DNA of 64,000 nt from the NCBI GenBank assembly GCA_003439945.1, contig QVRM01001080.1:1-64000 (forward strand), read 5' to 3'. Positions 45,135-55,739 of the stretch are shown here, piece after piece; positions within the stretch are counted from its first letter, which is position 1, and every line of letters begins with the position of its first letter. This DNA comes from Dermanyssus gallinae. Taxonomy: Eukaryota > Arthropoda > Arachnida > Mesostigmata > Dermanyssidae. The notes under the pieces are model-generated. The model was given only the letters and a program-made list of their open reading frames with translations, had not been told where the DNA came from and did not search any database. The position numbers were made by a program, and so were the translations under genes.

Positions 45135-47674
45135 CAAGTTCAGTAAAAGACCTTTCAAATTTCTCCTGTGAGCAGTTCGAGCTTATTATTTATTATTACA
45201 TCACCTTTCGGTATTGTTGATTACATGACATTACATGTATTTATCAACATTATCATCATATCACATTTTGTGGTGGAACCCATGGACGGATTAGCGAGTG
45301 AGAACGTGTCGTTGCTCGAAAAGCGGTTGCATCCATGTATTGGCCAACATTGCCGGTGTTTTATAGAACGCTTCTGGCACTTCTCTCATCTTCTGTTCGA
45401 AGTGCCTACGGAACTCTCGCAGTGACGCGGTGGTCGGAAGTGGAAAGCGGTTTACCAGGTCCTCGATAAACGGCGTAGTCCTCGACAGACTATAAGTTAG
45501 CCTGTTTTGTGCGTTTCTAGGTTTCTAGTTCGAGCTTTTGTAGCACGAGTATAGTCTTCACTTGTTGTGTGAACATGTCTACACGTATCATGTTCCCTTT
45601 CCGTCTTTGGCTATTGGTAGGGGACCCGTGTTAATGATGATAGTAGCGCTAAGCATTAGATCGGTGTGCCATCCTGCTTGTGTATTTGCTCTACCTTTAT
45701 TTGGTTTATAGATAGAACCGAGAACCCTTTTCTTTAGCATGCCGTGCGCTAGTCTGCGCTTATTATAGTTTACTTTAATCATATTTATTTTTCGTATATT
45801 ACATTATGTTTGTGGAACACATATTACAAGAGATCAATATATAACTGTAATTACATTTACTTTAATTACATTTTTGTTGGTGAGTGTAGGGAATGCAGCG
45901 GGATGCATGCACGCGAGCGATTTGATTTGGTGCCGCCACTCAAGAAGTAAGAAGCCTAGGAACTTACTGAGCGTAGAAATTCTGGTCGCAGTTTATCGAA
46001 AGCCACGACAATGATTGTGTGGTTAACTTTGAGTTAATTGCAAAGTTGTATCGTGGTAATTTTTGGCTTTGCTTTATTTTCAGACAAAAAGCGTCCAGCA
46101 CTAGCATTGTGGCGTCTTTTCGGGGCTCTCAAAACTGAATTTGTTCTTGTCTAACTATTTTATTGGTCATTTCACGAAAAACAATTTTTTGGCGCCAAAA
46201 TCGAATTCGTCTTTCAGGATGACTTTGTCTGGTCGGCTCCTACACATCAGCGAGTGTCGTCTGCTCCTGTTGTAGCACGGCCTTTTGCGAATCAATCACT
46301 AATGAACGTATATCAATTAAACAGCGCTGTGATTTCTTTGTGAGTAAAAGAAAAACAGTACAAAATACCGTTTGCGTAAAATGTTTTCACTACCATAAAG
46401 AGCTGACTAGATCTGTATCGGTCGCAAATATTTGTATTGTCTACGGACTTAAAAGCGTATAAGATCGTACCGCGTTGTGGAACTTCAACCGCTTTTGTGA
46501 TGGACACTCTAATGTATTAGAATTGACACCGGACGGTTGGCTTTCTAAGGTAGATACACGTGGAATAAATGATCTTGTCGATTGTAATACACATCTGACA
46601 GGCGCATAGTCACACACATGGTGATTGCATTACATGAATGAGTTAATTAGTACTTAACTAGAAATGCACTAGTCACTGGGTGCCGCAGGAGCTCATCTTG
46701 TCAACAATCTCCTTTTGAAATTTAGAGAATATCAAGAGCGATTTTTCAAGAGAGATTTTGACCACACTCTATCGAAAAACAAGACCCTGAACGCTTGTTT
46801 TAAAAAAGGCCACTATTTATGTGTTTGCACTGAGCTAACCCTGTGCAATGGCTATACGCCGTGTTGGTGTAACTAACTCAGCCAACACTAACTCAGCTAA
46901 GTCTCGCGCTATAACTGTTATAGAGTAAAAAAAGAGGGAGACGGAGGTTGCTGTCGTACCCACTGTTCTAGACTAACCTAGAATGTAGGTTATTAGAGTA
47001 GATCTAATCGTCGAGCCTGCTGAGACTGAGTACGAAGCTTATTCATGGGAAATGTTCTGATTTGTGAGGTGTGAAGCTAGTATTCGTCTATGATAGATTC
47101 AGGGCGGCCGCGATACGCTCATTCCACGAAAATTGAGATGTTCGGCGCTTGAGCTTTGAATTGTGATCGCACCGGGGGCTTCCTCGAGCAAAGGAATGAG
47201 GAGCGTGGTGATGATTGCAATTTCGAGCAAAACCACCCGGGCTTAGAATTGTTGCCGTTGCCTGGGGTAGTTCTTCACGAGGTGGAAAACGTTCCCGATA
47301 CCGGTTTGCGTTATAAAACGAAGCCATAAACAATGTTGTAATTGTCGATTAGATTGTTTGTGTGTTGGCCAACCATTGATATGCTCGGGAATAGGACATC
47401 GGGCCCAAACCTGACTGCCCGCACCTGTCGAAGGCGGGTTAGGAGTTGCAGTTACGCTTGGTAATATATTAAAATACATATTTATATAATGTTCTAAGCC
47501 AAAAATTCGTTTGGTAAATCACTAGTTAGTTCTTTGTAATCTTTGTGGAACTCTTTCGTCTCCACGTCGTCGCTAGAACTACCTTTATGCAGGAAGCTTT
47601 AGCCACCTTGTAAAATGCAGACCAAATGCATTGAAGTCGCTTCTCTCCACCAATATACAATAGTATATATTATC

Positions 47675-47675
<1 letters not shown>
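45135..47675. other. Long intron DNA, no confident feature
   Basis: 45,170-45,780 may still be decayed transposon (GC slightly raised, no frame). 45.8-47.0 kb is AT-rich and featureless. A GC-richer patch at 47.1-47.5 kb has two opposing ORFs with no motif. Confidence 0.4.

Positions 47676-47677
<2 letters not shown>

Positions 47678-47735
<58 letters not shown>
47678..47735. repeat. (TA)n microsatellite
   Basis: 58 bp of TA. Confidence 0.95.
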
Positions 47736-47738
<3 letters not shown>

Positions 47739-47799
47739 CGCGTATTTGCTCGAGTCGGGCCTATATCTGAACAAGTTCCCCACAGTTGACTGCGGTCTG

Positions 47800-48300
47800 G
47801 ATGCATGATAATGATGACGAGTCGCGCCTACCGTACTAATCGGCGACTGAATGGGGTGGCGACATAACCAGCAGCAGCGGCAGCAACAACAACAACATCA
47901 GCAGCTTCCACAGCACGCGACTGAAAGATTTATCAGCGCTACGTCTACAGCAATACTATTGCTACTACTACTGCTACTATGACGACAAAAGCTAACGACA
48001 CCGATAATCTGGCGCGCGACTGCGAGGCGGGGGTGCGGCGGGGGGGTGCGGGCAAACGCGTCGCCGACCAACAGTCAGACTAGACACACACTCATTGCGA
48101 TTATTCCCTTTCTTGCATGATTGTTGTCTGCGTAAGATTATCATCGATCGCTCCTAGTGCCCCACCAGTGGATGGAATGCTGGTCCCGCTACCACTGCAG
48201 GCAATCGCAACAGCAGCAGTAGTTTCTCTCGGAAGTAGTGCCGGTATCTTGGTATGTGTTTGGTAAACGGGGCGACGGTGTCAAATGTATGTCATCTAGA
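47800..48300. other. GC-rich, CAG/CAA-rich segment
   Basis: CAGCAGCGGCAGCAACAACAA-type runs and a G-rich run near 48,040. All frames are interrupted, so it is more likely UTR or regulatory than coding. An isolated promoter or 5' exon is possible. Confidence 0.3.
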
Positions 48301-48469
48301 CTGGCGGCATCGGGTAAAATGGGGCACAGAGTGGCAAGCAAAAGAAGAAAGTAAACAAAAGAAAAGTAAACATCAAAAATCGAAAAACACTACGGAGGCA
48401 AACAAAGATAGTATGTATTTTTACTAACGTTCGTTTGCTGCTTTATACGCATTAGGCGGTAAATCATGC

Positions 48470-48605
48470 ATTTAAGCACACCTCCAAAATGCGTTTTTTG
48501 TTGTTTTTTAGCTCTTTTTCACCATGGCTTAGAGCACCAAATTGGGTGCATAAGCTGGATGCTTCACCGGGCAGGTTGGAAGCTCCAACGCCTGCCCACC
48601 GCAAG

Positions 48606-48615
<10 letters not shown>
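48470..48615. repeat. Block A/B-type repeat, partial copy
   Basis: It shares ACACCTCCAAAATGCGTTTTT, CCATGGCTTA-AGCACCAA and CTCCAACGCCTGCCCACCGC with 49,393-49,520 in direct orientation. Confidence 0.8.

Positions 48616-48673
<58 letters not shown>
48608..48673. repeat. (TA)n microsatellite
   Basis: 66 bp of TA, among the longest arrays here. It begins exactly where the partial block copy ends. Confidence 0.95.
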
Positions 48674-48675
<2 letters not shown>

Positions 48676-48679
48676 CTAC

Positions 48680-49380
48680 TCCCACATCCTTCCAAGCACT
48701 GGTGCGACAGGATGCCTCGTTGGATGTCAATTGAGAGCTGGTATAAGGGAAAATTGTCTGTTCTTTTTGCCGGTGGAAGTTATAAGTCGTTCAGACACCT
48801 TGTAAAGCTGTTGGGAACTCAGCTAACAAAATCAAATATTTAGACTAATGTTCGTTGGTCGCCATTTAAAGCTTGTGTGAAAGGAGTGAGTGGTTCACAT
48901 CGCTCAAAGCATTTTCAAAGCTGTTATACAGACGTCAAGGCAATCTTGTAAGCACTTGACTCATGAAGTGTTGTTAAACGTGTCGTTTTGTAAACTAATG
49001 GTGACAATGAGATTTTCCACTGTCGTTAGCGAGCATTCAGGTCGGTCCATTGCAATTAAGCTACAACAAGAGCACACAAAAACCATGGGCGTTTAGAGTA
49101 GAATAAAATAGAGAGCTAGATCAAATAGAAATTTACCGAATAAAGGGTGGAAAGGAGGTTAGGTAGGCAATGACGCCCCCTAAGCCGCCTTGTTATGCGA
49201 TTCTCTGGCTACACGCCAGGCGAACATGTTATTGACTGTTTCAAGTCTTGCAATACTATTTAGTAAAAACATTATTTGACTTTTGCGATTGTTCATTGTC
49301 ACGCGTTTAAATGACGCCAACTGGGGAGAGGCAATTAACTATTTAGATTTCGGCGTAATTTCCACCAATTTCTACACAGA
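48680..49380. other. Intron DNA, no feature seen
   Basis: No supported ORF or repeat. Confidence 0.45.
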
Positions 49381-49867
49381 TCGGTAGTCGGTAAACCATG
49401 CAATGAGCACACCTCCAAAATGCGTTTTTCGTTGTTTTCTAGGTCTACAACCATGGCTTAAAGCACCAAGTTAGGTGCGTGACACCGGTCAGGTTGGAGG
49501 CTCCAACGCCTGCCCACCGCGAGGTTTATATCTTGACTAGAGGGCCATAAGAATGTGCTCTAAGTCTGATCATCTGTGACGAGTCTTGAGAATAAAGAAA
49601 ACCGGCACGTTATCAGAAACCCTCGGGCCAAAAAGATCCGGACCTTTTTAGTTCTGCGACAAATCACTAGGTTTCCATCGAGCAGATTTTTGTGAGTCCG
49701 AGGTGGGCGCGCAAGATCGTATGAAGGAGGGACTTGGCATCGAACTCCAAGTCACTCTTAATGGTGCGTATGTTATGTTTGAGTTTTCGTTCAACGCAAT
49801 CTTCCGACGACCCAAATGTTCGGCGTCCAATGCTGCAAGGCAACTAACGCACCGTTCGAAACAGGGC

Positions 49868-49881
49868 GTTGCCATGGCAAC
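49868..49881. promoter_or_regulatory. Perfect X-box palindrome (RFX-type site)
   Basis: GTTGCCATGGCAAC is a 14-bp perfect palindrome that fits the RFX consensus GTNRCC-N2-GGYAAC. It overlaps the ATG of the ORF at 49,874-50,083. Binding is inferred from the motif alone. Confidence 0.5.
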
Positions 49882-50083
49882 CATGATTAACAGACAATCG
49901 CAAATTCGAGTCCCAGCCTTGCTGGTTTTGTATTTCTTGAACGTGGTCGTCATTGCCCTGCTGTCACATACTTCTGCTGGAAAGAGCCTATATATACCCA
50001 GTAACGAGAACCCAGTGACGATAGCTGCATTAAGACGCTATCGCGCCACGGGCAACTTAGCATATTACAAGCGTCTAAAATGA
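49874..50083 (+). CDS. Candidate small secreted peptide precursor
   Basis: A 69-codon ORF starts within the X-box. Residues 1-12 are polar/basic, 13-31 hydrophobic (ALLVLYFLNVVVIALL), and a small-residue cleavage site (HTSAG) follows. A 33-residue remainder with spaced Tyr and dibasic sites (LRRYR, YKRLK) then follows. This is the layout of a secreted peptide precursor. The frame is open upstream to 49,703, so an N-terminally longer protein is possible. The opposite strand is open for 101 codons too. I do not recognise a known hormone. Block B lacks the corresponding stretch. Confidence 0.3.
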   Translation: MATMINRQSQIRVPALLVLYFLNVVVIALLSHTSAGKSLYIPSNENPVTIAALRRYRATGNLAYYKRLK

Positions 50084-50339
50084 GGCTGTCAGAGCGTTAA
50101 AAAGTTCGAAATTTTCTGTACCTTTTCAAGCAGGGAGGCTCTATTCCCAGTGCTAGTATTCCCGATCGACACTCTCTTCTTGTACCCAATTCTAGCCGGA
50201 GATTGTATAAAAGAGCAGTACGCAGCGCGGGACATTGGATACTTCGACTGTTGTGGCACCGGTATAGTTGTGCTCGTGCTATCCTTTGTTACACGATTGC
50301 AGGTATCAATCCGATAGTTCTACTCAAACATCACTAATG

Positions 50340-50800
50340 ATGACGCCGTGAATCCGCGGATTCAGTTTGTGACTCGTTCTCTACGACACGGAAAAATGCA
50401 AACACCTTGCCAGGTTCCTGCGCGCTTCCTGATCGTTGGCGCCACGACGGCGACGACAACGACGACGACAACGACAACGACGACGACGATGAGGCGCTTT
50501 GAAGGCTTTCACTCGCCTGTGATAACGAGCAGCGCAGCAACGACAGTAGCAGAGCAATAGCCACCAGCCATTGACTGGAAGCGTGCTGGAATGGTTGTCG
50601 TCATCGTCGTCGCTGGCGGCGAAGAAGGTACCCACCCATCGATGGGGGCGGCAGACGCCGAACCCCTTCTTCTTGGTTTCGTGTTGCTCACTGGCGGGCG
50701 GCACGACGTGTTGCTGCTGCTGCTGCCGCCGCCGTCGCGGCATCCTGGGTTACGGCCGGATAGCGTCTATTTCGACCAGCAGCGATAACACCTACACTCG
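50340..50800. other. GC-rich triplet-repeat part of block A
   Basis: (ACG)n around 50,445-50,495 and (CTG/CCG)n around 50,705-50,735 keep most frames open on both strands, so ORFs here carry little weight. Confidence 0.5.
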
Positions 50801-50836
50801 CAAGACTATATATTTGCACGTACGCATCCATGGTTG

Positions 50837-50880
<44 letters not shown>

Positions 50881-50918
50881 TACATGCATATATTATACGT
50901 ATACGACATGCACAATTT

Positions 50919-50956
<38 letters not shown>

Positions 50957-51029
50957 TACCGTGATTTATTAAGGATACTGATGGAGCTACAATTGTCTTC
51001 TGAGAACGTGTGCACTCGGAATATTACTC

Positions 51030-51340
51030 TATTTCCTATAGAGTGGGTTGGGACCACTTCAGCAGCGTGCCGCGGACAGACGTCGTGTTCCCGCGTTAGA
51101 CGTCGAGGTCGAGGCGCTGTCTCACGAAAGCCGCAGATCTCTTGTCTCCGGTTGCGAGGTTCAGCTGCTCGCCGACTCTGTGGAAAAGTTTGCGGGTGAG
51201 GTTGCCTGGGCCGCCCAAGGTCTCGAACGCTAGCGGTTGAAACTCATGTGGGTAACCTATTGAGGCGTATTTTGCGAGCTTCCTCGTCTCCTCTAAATTA
51301 CCGGCGTGGCCTGCCGAGATCGCCCCGCCACTGACCATTA
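51030..51340 (-). mobile_element. Conserved repeat-protein C-terminal tail, copy 2
   Basis: The minus frame 51,338-51,096 reads GGAISAGHAGNLEETRKLAK, YASIGYPHEFQPLAFETLGG, a spacer, then NLATGDKRSAAFVRQRLDLD. After one TAA the same frame continues RGNTTSVRGTLLKW. It matches the fragment at 17,090-17,345 and keeps the ETLG middle part missing there. One in-frame stop and no start upstream make it a pseudogene fragment. Confidence 0.6.
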
Positions 51341-51348
51341 AACATAGC

Positions 51349-51351
<3 letters not shown>

Positions 51352-51397
<46 letters not shown>
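51352..51397. repeat. (TA)n microsatellite
   Basis: 46 bp of TA. Confidence 0.95.
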
Positions 51398-51399
<2 letters not shown>

Positions 51400-51637
51400 C
51401 GCCTTTAAAATGTTGGCGTGCGACAAACGCATGCTATTTTTTATAGCCCTACTGTAATTTCACTGAGCTTCCTATTTTCTACCTATTTAGTGTTTTCCTA
51501 TTTGTTTCTACTTCTTTGTTAAACATTGCAAAATGCAGCCCTGTACATAAGCCACCTCTGAGGTACAATTAAATCTGAACGTTTATGTATGCACCTATCT
51601 AAATACACAATTAGCAGGAGAGATTGCCAGTGCTTAC

Positions 51638-51649
51638 TTGACTCTGGCC
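51638..51649 (-). CDS. Candidate 12-nt microexon of the minus-strand gene
   Basis: On minus, a strong acceptor (GTGTTCTTTTACAG) and a strong donor (GTAAGC) enclose only GGCCAGAGTCAA, four codons (G-Q-S-Q) in phase 0. The neighbouring exons at 53,521-53,616 and 34,836-35,019 exit and enter in phase 0, so inclusion would keep the frame. This rests on splice motifs alone. Confidence 0.35.
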
Positions 51650-51810
51650 CTGTAAAAGAACACGTGCTCTACTTACATAGAACCAAGAAGTCTACAAAGG
51701 AATTAATAGAAGACGCCGTGTCAGAAAGACAACGTTATTAAACGGATTGCCTTGTAGCAACAAAACTGCAAGCTCAATCATAGTTTTGACAAACGTTTAT
51801 ATATCTATTT

Positions 51811-51812
<2 letters not shown>

Positions 51813-51879
<67 letters not shown>
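51813..51879. repeat. (TA)n microsatellite
   Basis: 67 bp of TA, among the longest here. Confidence 0.95.
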
Positions 51880-51882
<3 letters not shown>

Positions 51883-53471
51883 AGGAGAACGCATATTTCA
51901 TGTGGTATTTTTAACTATCGTCAGCGATAGTTTGTATTTATGTACATTTATTCACATACCAAACACAAGTCTGCTTCGCAACACGTAACAACAACAACAT
52001 CAACAACAATTATGAAAATTGTAACAAAATAAATATAACTACAGAGCACGGGCTACATACACTTTGTGTATTTGTACGCCGAACAATGAAATATTGTAAA
52101 ACACATAACTAACAATAGTATATGGTGTATTTTTGGGATGGGACTACAAAAAGCCCCCCAGTGGCAGGCCAAGCATACGATGCGTTTTTAATTGAGGTAT
52201 ATTTTTCTTGAATCTTTTAGATTCCTTAGGCTGCTACAGCTTCAACAACGCTAAAGCCTTAAAAAAATATATATTACGCTCTACACTTTATAAAGTATGA
52301 TCGAACCATTTACAAAGTATGGTATAAGCCACTCGTATTACTTGGATCCTCTTTTCCAGTCTGACAATTGGCGGCTAGTTTTCAAATTCTACTGTTTGTT
52401 CCTTGCTTAATGCCAGCGATGTGCCATGTGTTATACGCTGCTCGCTTTTGAGTAATAAAGCCAGCCTGCCGCTAAAACAATGATTATACCGTCAAGGACT
52501 GTTGGGAAAGCCCTCGATATCTCAACATATCCGCGTATGCTCTCGCTTTAAGCGCTTCTAATATTAAAGGTTAACCTGCATTTAGGTATCCCTGTCAAGC
52601 GAATTTTAGATTCATCCAAGGAATGAGATTCCTAGATCAGACACGATCATAATATGAGAAGTGCATTTTTATAGACTCTGCAAGCGCTTCGTTCAATCAA
52701 TCTCATAACAACCTCATAACAGCAACAGCGAATGCAGCACACCTAGATTTCTTCTCGCTTGGGTTTTATGTCTTCAAGTATAACAAAACGAATAGGTGCG
52801 AAAAATCGTCTAGAAAGCCTAATGTCGTATAAGCGAAACGCATTCTCGAAAGCCATATAACTCAATCTATTGGTAGAACCTAAAATTCATCAAAATCCAC
52901 GAGTATCATCACGGCGTATCAGCTATGCAACAGCATTAGGAGTTCTGGTCAGCAGCCTCACCCCGTTCGCCTAGCTGGGTAATTGGCACCTGTGACTTGT
53001 TGGGCTAAGCGTCCTAGTCAGTGCACGGAAAAATGGGACTATTTTGTGCTGATCTAAAGTAAACGAACTTCTTAAAGCAAATGACGGTGGTCGCCCGGTT
53101 GAATTCACTCTCACATAGGTGTCAGTCATCACATCATAATTGTCACGTCAGAATCGTCGTCGTCGAAAAGTTTCGTACGTTCTAAACTTTTCAACTCAAA
53201 CGGCTCTATTCACTTTTGTTTTTGTCAGATGCTGCCAAATGAACTCTCGTTCATTGTTGCTTCCCTGTCATATGCTCTGGCTGCATTCTACGCTGCATTG
53301 CATACGCTCACGAATGCGCATCCAATAAAGTTTGCGTAGAGTAGTCATTCTCGGATGCTGCAGTGCTCCGTGGTTGTTTCAATCACTTGTTTGGCGTCAT
53401 TGTAACACGGTCGGCTATACAAAATATGGCCCGAGCATTTGACATGGCATCATGTGGTCTCCGCACAATCA

Positions 53472-53475
<4 letters not shown>
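51880..53475. other. Intron DNA, no feature seen
   Basis: AT-rich, with no supported ORF, repeat family or transposon motif. Confidence 0.5.

Positions 53476-53509
<34 letters not shown>
53475..53509. repeat. (TA)n microsatellite
   Basis: 35 bp of TA, ending 12 bp from the donor of the next exon. Confidence 0.95.
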
Positions 53510-53512
<3 letters not shown>

Positions 53513-53520
53513 GACATCAC

Positions 53521-53616
53521 CATAAGATAGCGAAGAATCGTTTTGCTGAGCAGGGTTGCTTGTTCAATGATGAGGTCTACCAGCTCTTCGTCGTCGGCTA
53601 CAGGATCGACAATGTC
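53521..53616 (-). CDS. Coding exon of the minus-strand host gene (exon f)
   Basis: A 96-nt exon of exactly 32 codons. The acceptor is TGTTCCCCTCCGTAG (ends 53,617) and the donor ATG-GTGATG. It enters and leaves in phase 0, as its neighbours need. It reads DIVDPVADDEELVDLII and then EQATLLSKTILRYLM: an acidic stretch running into an amphipathic helix, the most domain-like part of the gene in this window. The family is not recognised. Confidence 0.7.
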
Positions 53617-53727
53617 CTACGGAGGGGAACACAAGTTTCAGTTCAGTCACCTACGTTCGCCTGCTCACAGACGCACGTCGGCTAGTGGCTAGTTTGACTT
53701 TATCAATCAACATTTATTTAAGCTTTT

Positions 53728-53729
<2 letters not shown>

Positions 53730-53791
<62 letters not shown>
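53730..53791. repeat. (TA)n microsatellite
   Basis: 62 bp of TA just beyond the 3' end of SINE copy 3. Confidence 0.95.
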
Positions 53792-53795
<4 letters not shown>

Positions 53796-53811
53796 TTATA
53801 TATATTTTTTA

Positions 53812-53998
53812 AGATTTTTTGTAAGGCTAATGCCCGTGTACGGTTCTCTATGTCAGGGCCAATTTTTAATACACTCCGGCATTTACCTTGTCTAAATTGG
53901 AAACCATGCAAGCCAATTTAAGAGTGGCCGGTCTGGGTCTCGAACCCAGAGTCCTCCCGAATGCAAGGCAAAGGCTTTGTCACTAAGCAATTTTGCTC

Positions 53999-54000
<2 letters not shown>
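53812..54000 (-). mobile_element. tRNA-derived SINE, copy 3
   Basis: On minus it opens CCGAGCAAAATTGCTTAGTG (A box), with a perfect B box GGGTTCGAGACCC. A tail with GCCAATTTTTAATAC-type sequence follows and ends in an A-rich stretch (53,805-53,821). (TA)n abuts both ends, so the insertion target was probably a TA array. It lies in the intron between exons c and f. Confidence 0.85.

Positions 54001-54053
<53 letters not shown>
53999..54053. repeat. (TA)n microsatellite
   Basis: 55 bp of TA. A shorter array lies at 54,073-54,091. Confidence 0.95.
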
Positions 54054-54058
<5 letters not shown>

Positions 54059-54140
54059 TGTTTTTGACGAATTTATATATATATATATATACATACATAT
54101 GTATGCATGTCCGCATTTATGTGCATCACTCGTGACTTAC

Positions 54141-54324
54141 GGGGAAAAGTCCGTCGTCCTCAGAGTCTCGACTGTCGAAGTCGAGCAGCGGCGACGGCGT
54201 AGAGGATTCCGGCCAGCATGGCGAGAGCATTGCGTAGTCGTCGCTAGTGGCGACCTCAGCCGGCGGCGAAAAGTCGGCGGCGACCGAACCGCCGTTGGTG
54301 CCGCAGCGAGACAACAGCGCTGGC
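54141..54324 (-). CDS. Coding exon of the minus-strand host gene (exon c)
   Basis: It has the acceptor GTTGCACACAG (ends 54,325) and a near-ideal donor CCC-GTAAGT. The 184-nt exon starts with one base that completes a Lys codon begun by the exon at 55,355-55,631 (AA + G), then reads 61 codons and exits in phase 0. It is Ser/Pro/Asp-rich (SPPAEVATSDDYAMLSP, DFDSRDSEDDGLFP), GC-rich and free of stops only in this frame. It is likely a disordered acidic region with many potential phosphorylation sites. Confidence 0.75.
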
Positions 54325-55354
54325 CTGTGTGCAACAAGGTCGTCAGATCGTCAGATTAGTTGAAAACTCGACACAGAACCGGCGAGCGTCAAGTGCGAAG
54401 AGTTCGAACAGACGTTGTTGACGCGACGCGACACGACACGACACGACAGCTACGAGAGATGCACGATCTACTAGCTACGAGAGTTGACGGCCGCAGTTAG
54501 TGCCGCAAGAACGCAGCCGCCAGTACATGCGTTTCGCTCGCCAAGCGCTAGACATAGTTTATTTATCAGCAAGCGATCATCAAAAACGGGGAAAACTCGT
54601 TTGCCCGCCATCGCGCGCCTCACAGAGACGAGGCTGAATCAGGCTGGCTGAAGAAATCGAGCGTAGGCCCGTAACGTGCTACGTCACGGGATCACTGGCG
54701 AAAGTGCGAAACGAAGCAACTGAGCAAGCCGGACGTCACACAAGTTTTGAACAACACGAGATAAAAGAGCCAGACAGTGGCGGTTGAGTGAATGGCAAAA
54801 ACAACAACGAGCAGACAGACAAAAGATAACGAATTCCGTTCGATCGGCTTCCGTTCGATGATGCGAGCACACTTTGTCGGTGCTTGCTGATCTAGATCTC
54901 CTGTAAACTGTCTCTGAGTTCGTCTTCGTGAACAATTAATTGCACTTTCTATATCGTCGTCTAACGTTCGTTCAGCAACACTCGTATCCTATTACTAAGG
55001 GTATTTGTTTTGTTTTTATTTTTATGCTTATTTTACGCTGCAGATTAATGTATACTATAGATAGCGTTTGAGACGTAAATTGCACTCAATGCTTCAAGAG
55101 GTTTCAAGTACTACACATATATACATACAGGGAGCATACTTCACGGACCTAGGCCACGGTCTTCAAACTATATAATAAAAAAAAAAAAACAGACGTCGTA
55201 CGTGCAGCAGAAAAAGCAGAAAATGTGTCGACGGTTGTACAAATTATGATTTTTCTACTGCAGTAGAAAACTCATTGTTTCACTTTCAGTTAGTCGGGAG
55301 ACTGCCATTTCGTGGGCAGTGCTTGACGGTAACTTGGAAAAGTTTGCCGCTTAC
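54325..55354. other. Intron between exons d and c
   Basis: Contains an ACGAC pentamer run (about 54,420-54,450), GC-rich DNA to 54,620, then AT-rich DNA. A TACAGGGAG stretch at 55,126 resembles a foldback element end, but no partner was found. Confidence 0.6.
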
Positions 55355-55631
55355 TTTTCGAAGATAATTTCCTCTGCAACATCGTCATCATCCTCAGGTG
55401 AAGTAGGTCGGCCCAACGTTGCACTCTGAAGTCTGCTGTCGTTGCTACTATGGAGGAGGGTATTGTTGCTGGAGCGGTTGCTCTCTTTCGCGTCATCATA
55501 GTCCGGGCCTGACAGGGTTGCTGTTGAGCCATCCGCGTTGCGTAGAACCACGTCCGGGAGGCTGACGATTAATTTCTGCTGAAACGCCACAGGTTGTGAT
55601 GCCGACGATGGTGTGATCACCTCGTCTGCCG
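55355..55631 (-). CDS. Coding exon of the minus-strand host gene (exon d)
   Basis: A 277-nt exon with the acceptor CTTGATTTCAG (ends 55,632) and the donor GAAAA-GTAAGC. It enters with two bases and leaves two, and the next exon supplies the third. About 91 codons are open, with segments such as QQKLIVSLPDVVLRNADGS, a Ser/Asn-rich stretch (ESNRSSNNTLLHSSNDS) and an acidic end (SPEDDDDVAEEIIFEK). If the donor were skipped, the frame would stop within two codons. It is the largest and best supported exon here. Confidence 0.75.
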
Positions 55632-55709
55632 CTGAAATCAAGTACGAATTCAAATTTGACACGTTACAATCATCATAGACGAAATTAACTCAGGCCGGAG
55701 CGTCGTCGC

Positions 55710-55734
55710 GGGGGGGGGGGGGGGGGGGGGGGGG
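55710..55734 (+). repeat. G25 homopolymer
   Basis: Twenty-five consecutive G lie 79 bp beyond the exon d acceptor. On the transcribed strand of the minus gene's RNA this is a C-run. The plus strand could form a G-quadruplex. Confidence 0.9.
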
Positions 55735-55739
55735 TAACA

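Larger units (their letters stand above)
49385..50860. repeat. Paralogous block A
   Basis: It aligns in pieces with block B (58,880-60,970) in direct orientation. Shared pieces are CCATCGAGCAGA-TTTT-GTGAGTCCGA, GATCGAC-CTC-T-GTACC-AATTCT, GAGCAGTACGCAGC, TTGTGGCACCG, GATCGTTGGCG, TGCTGCTGCTGCTGCCGC and CACGTACGCATCCATGG. Similarity is roughly two-thirds by eye with indels. The ORF at 49,703-50,083 lies in a part not shared with B. Confidence 0.75.

Noticed and set aside
53925..54000. Possible tRNA-Ala gene on minus
   Set aside because: A and B boxes are good but stems do not close, and the same sequence with the same tail occurs three times. It is the SINE head.
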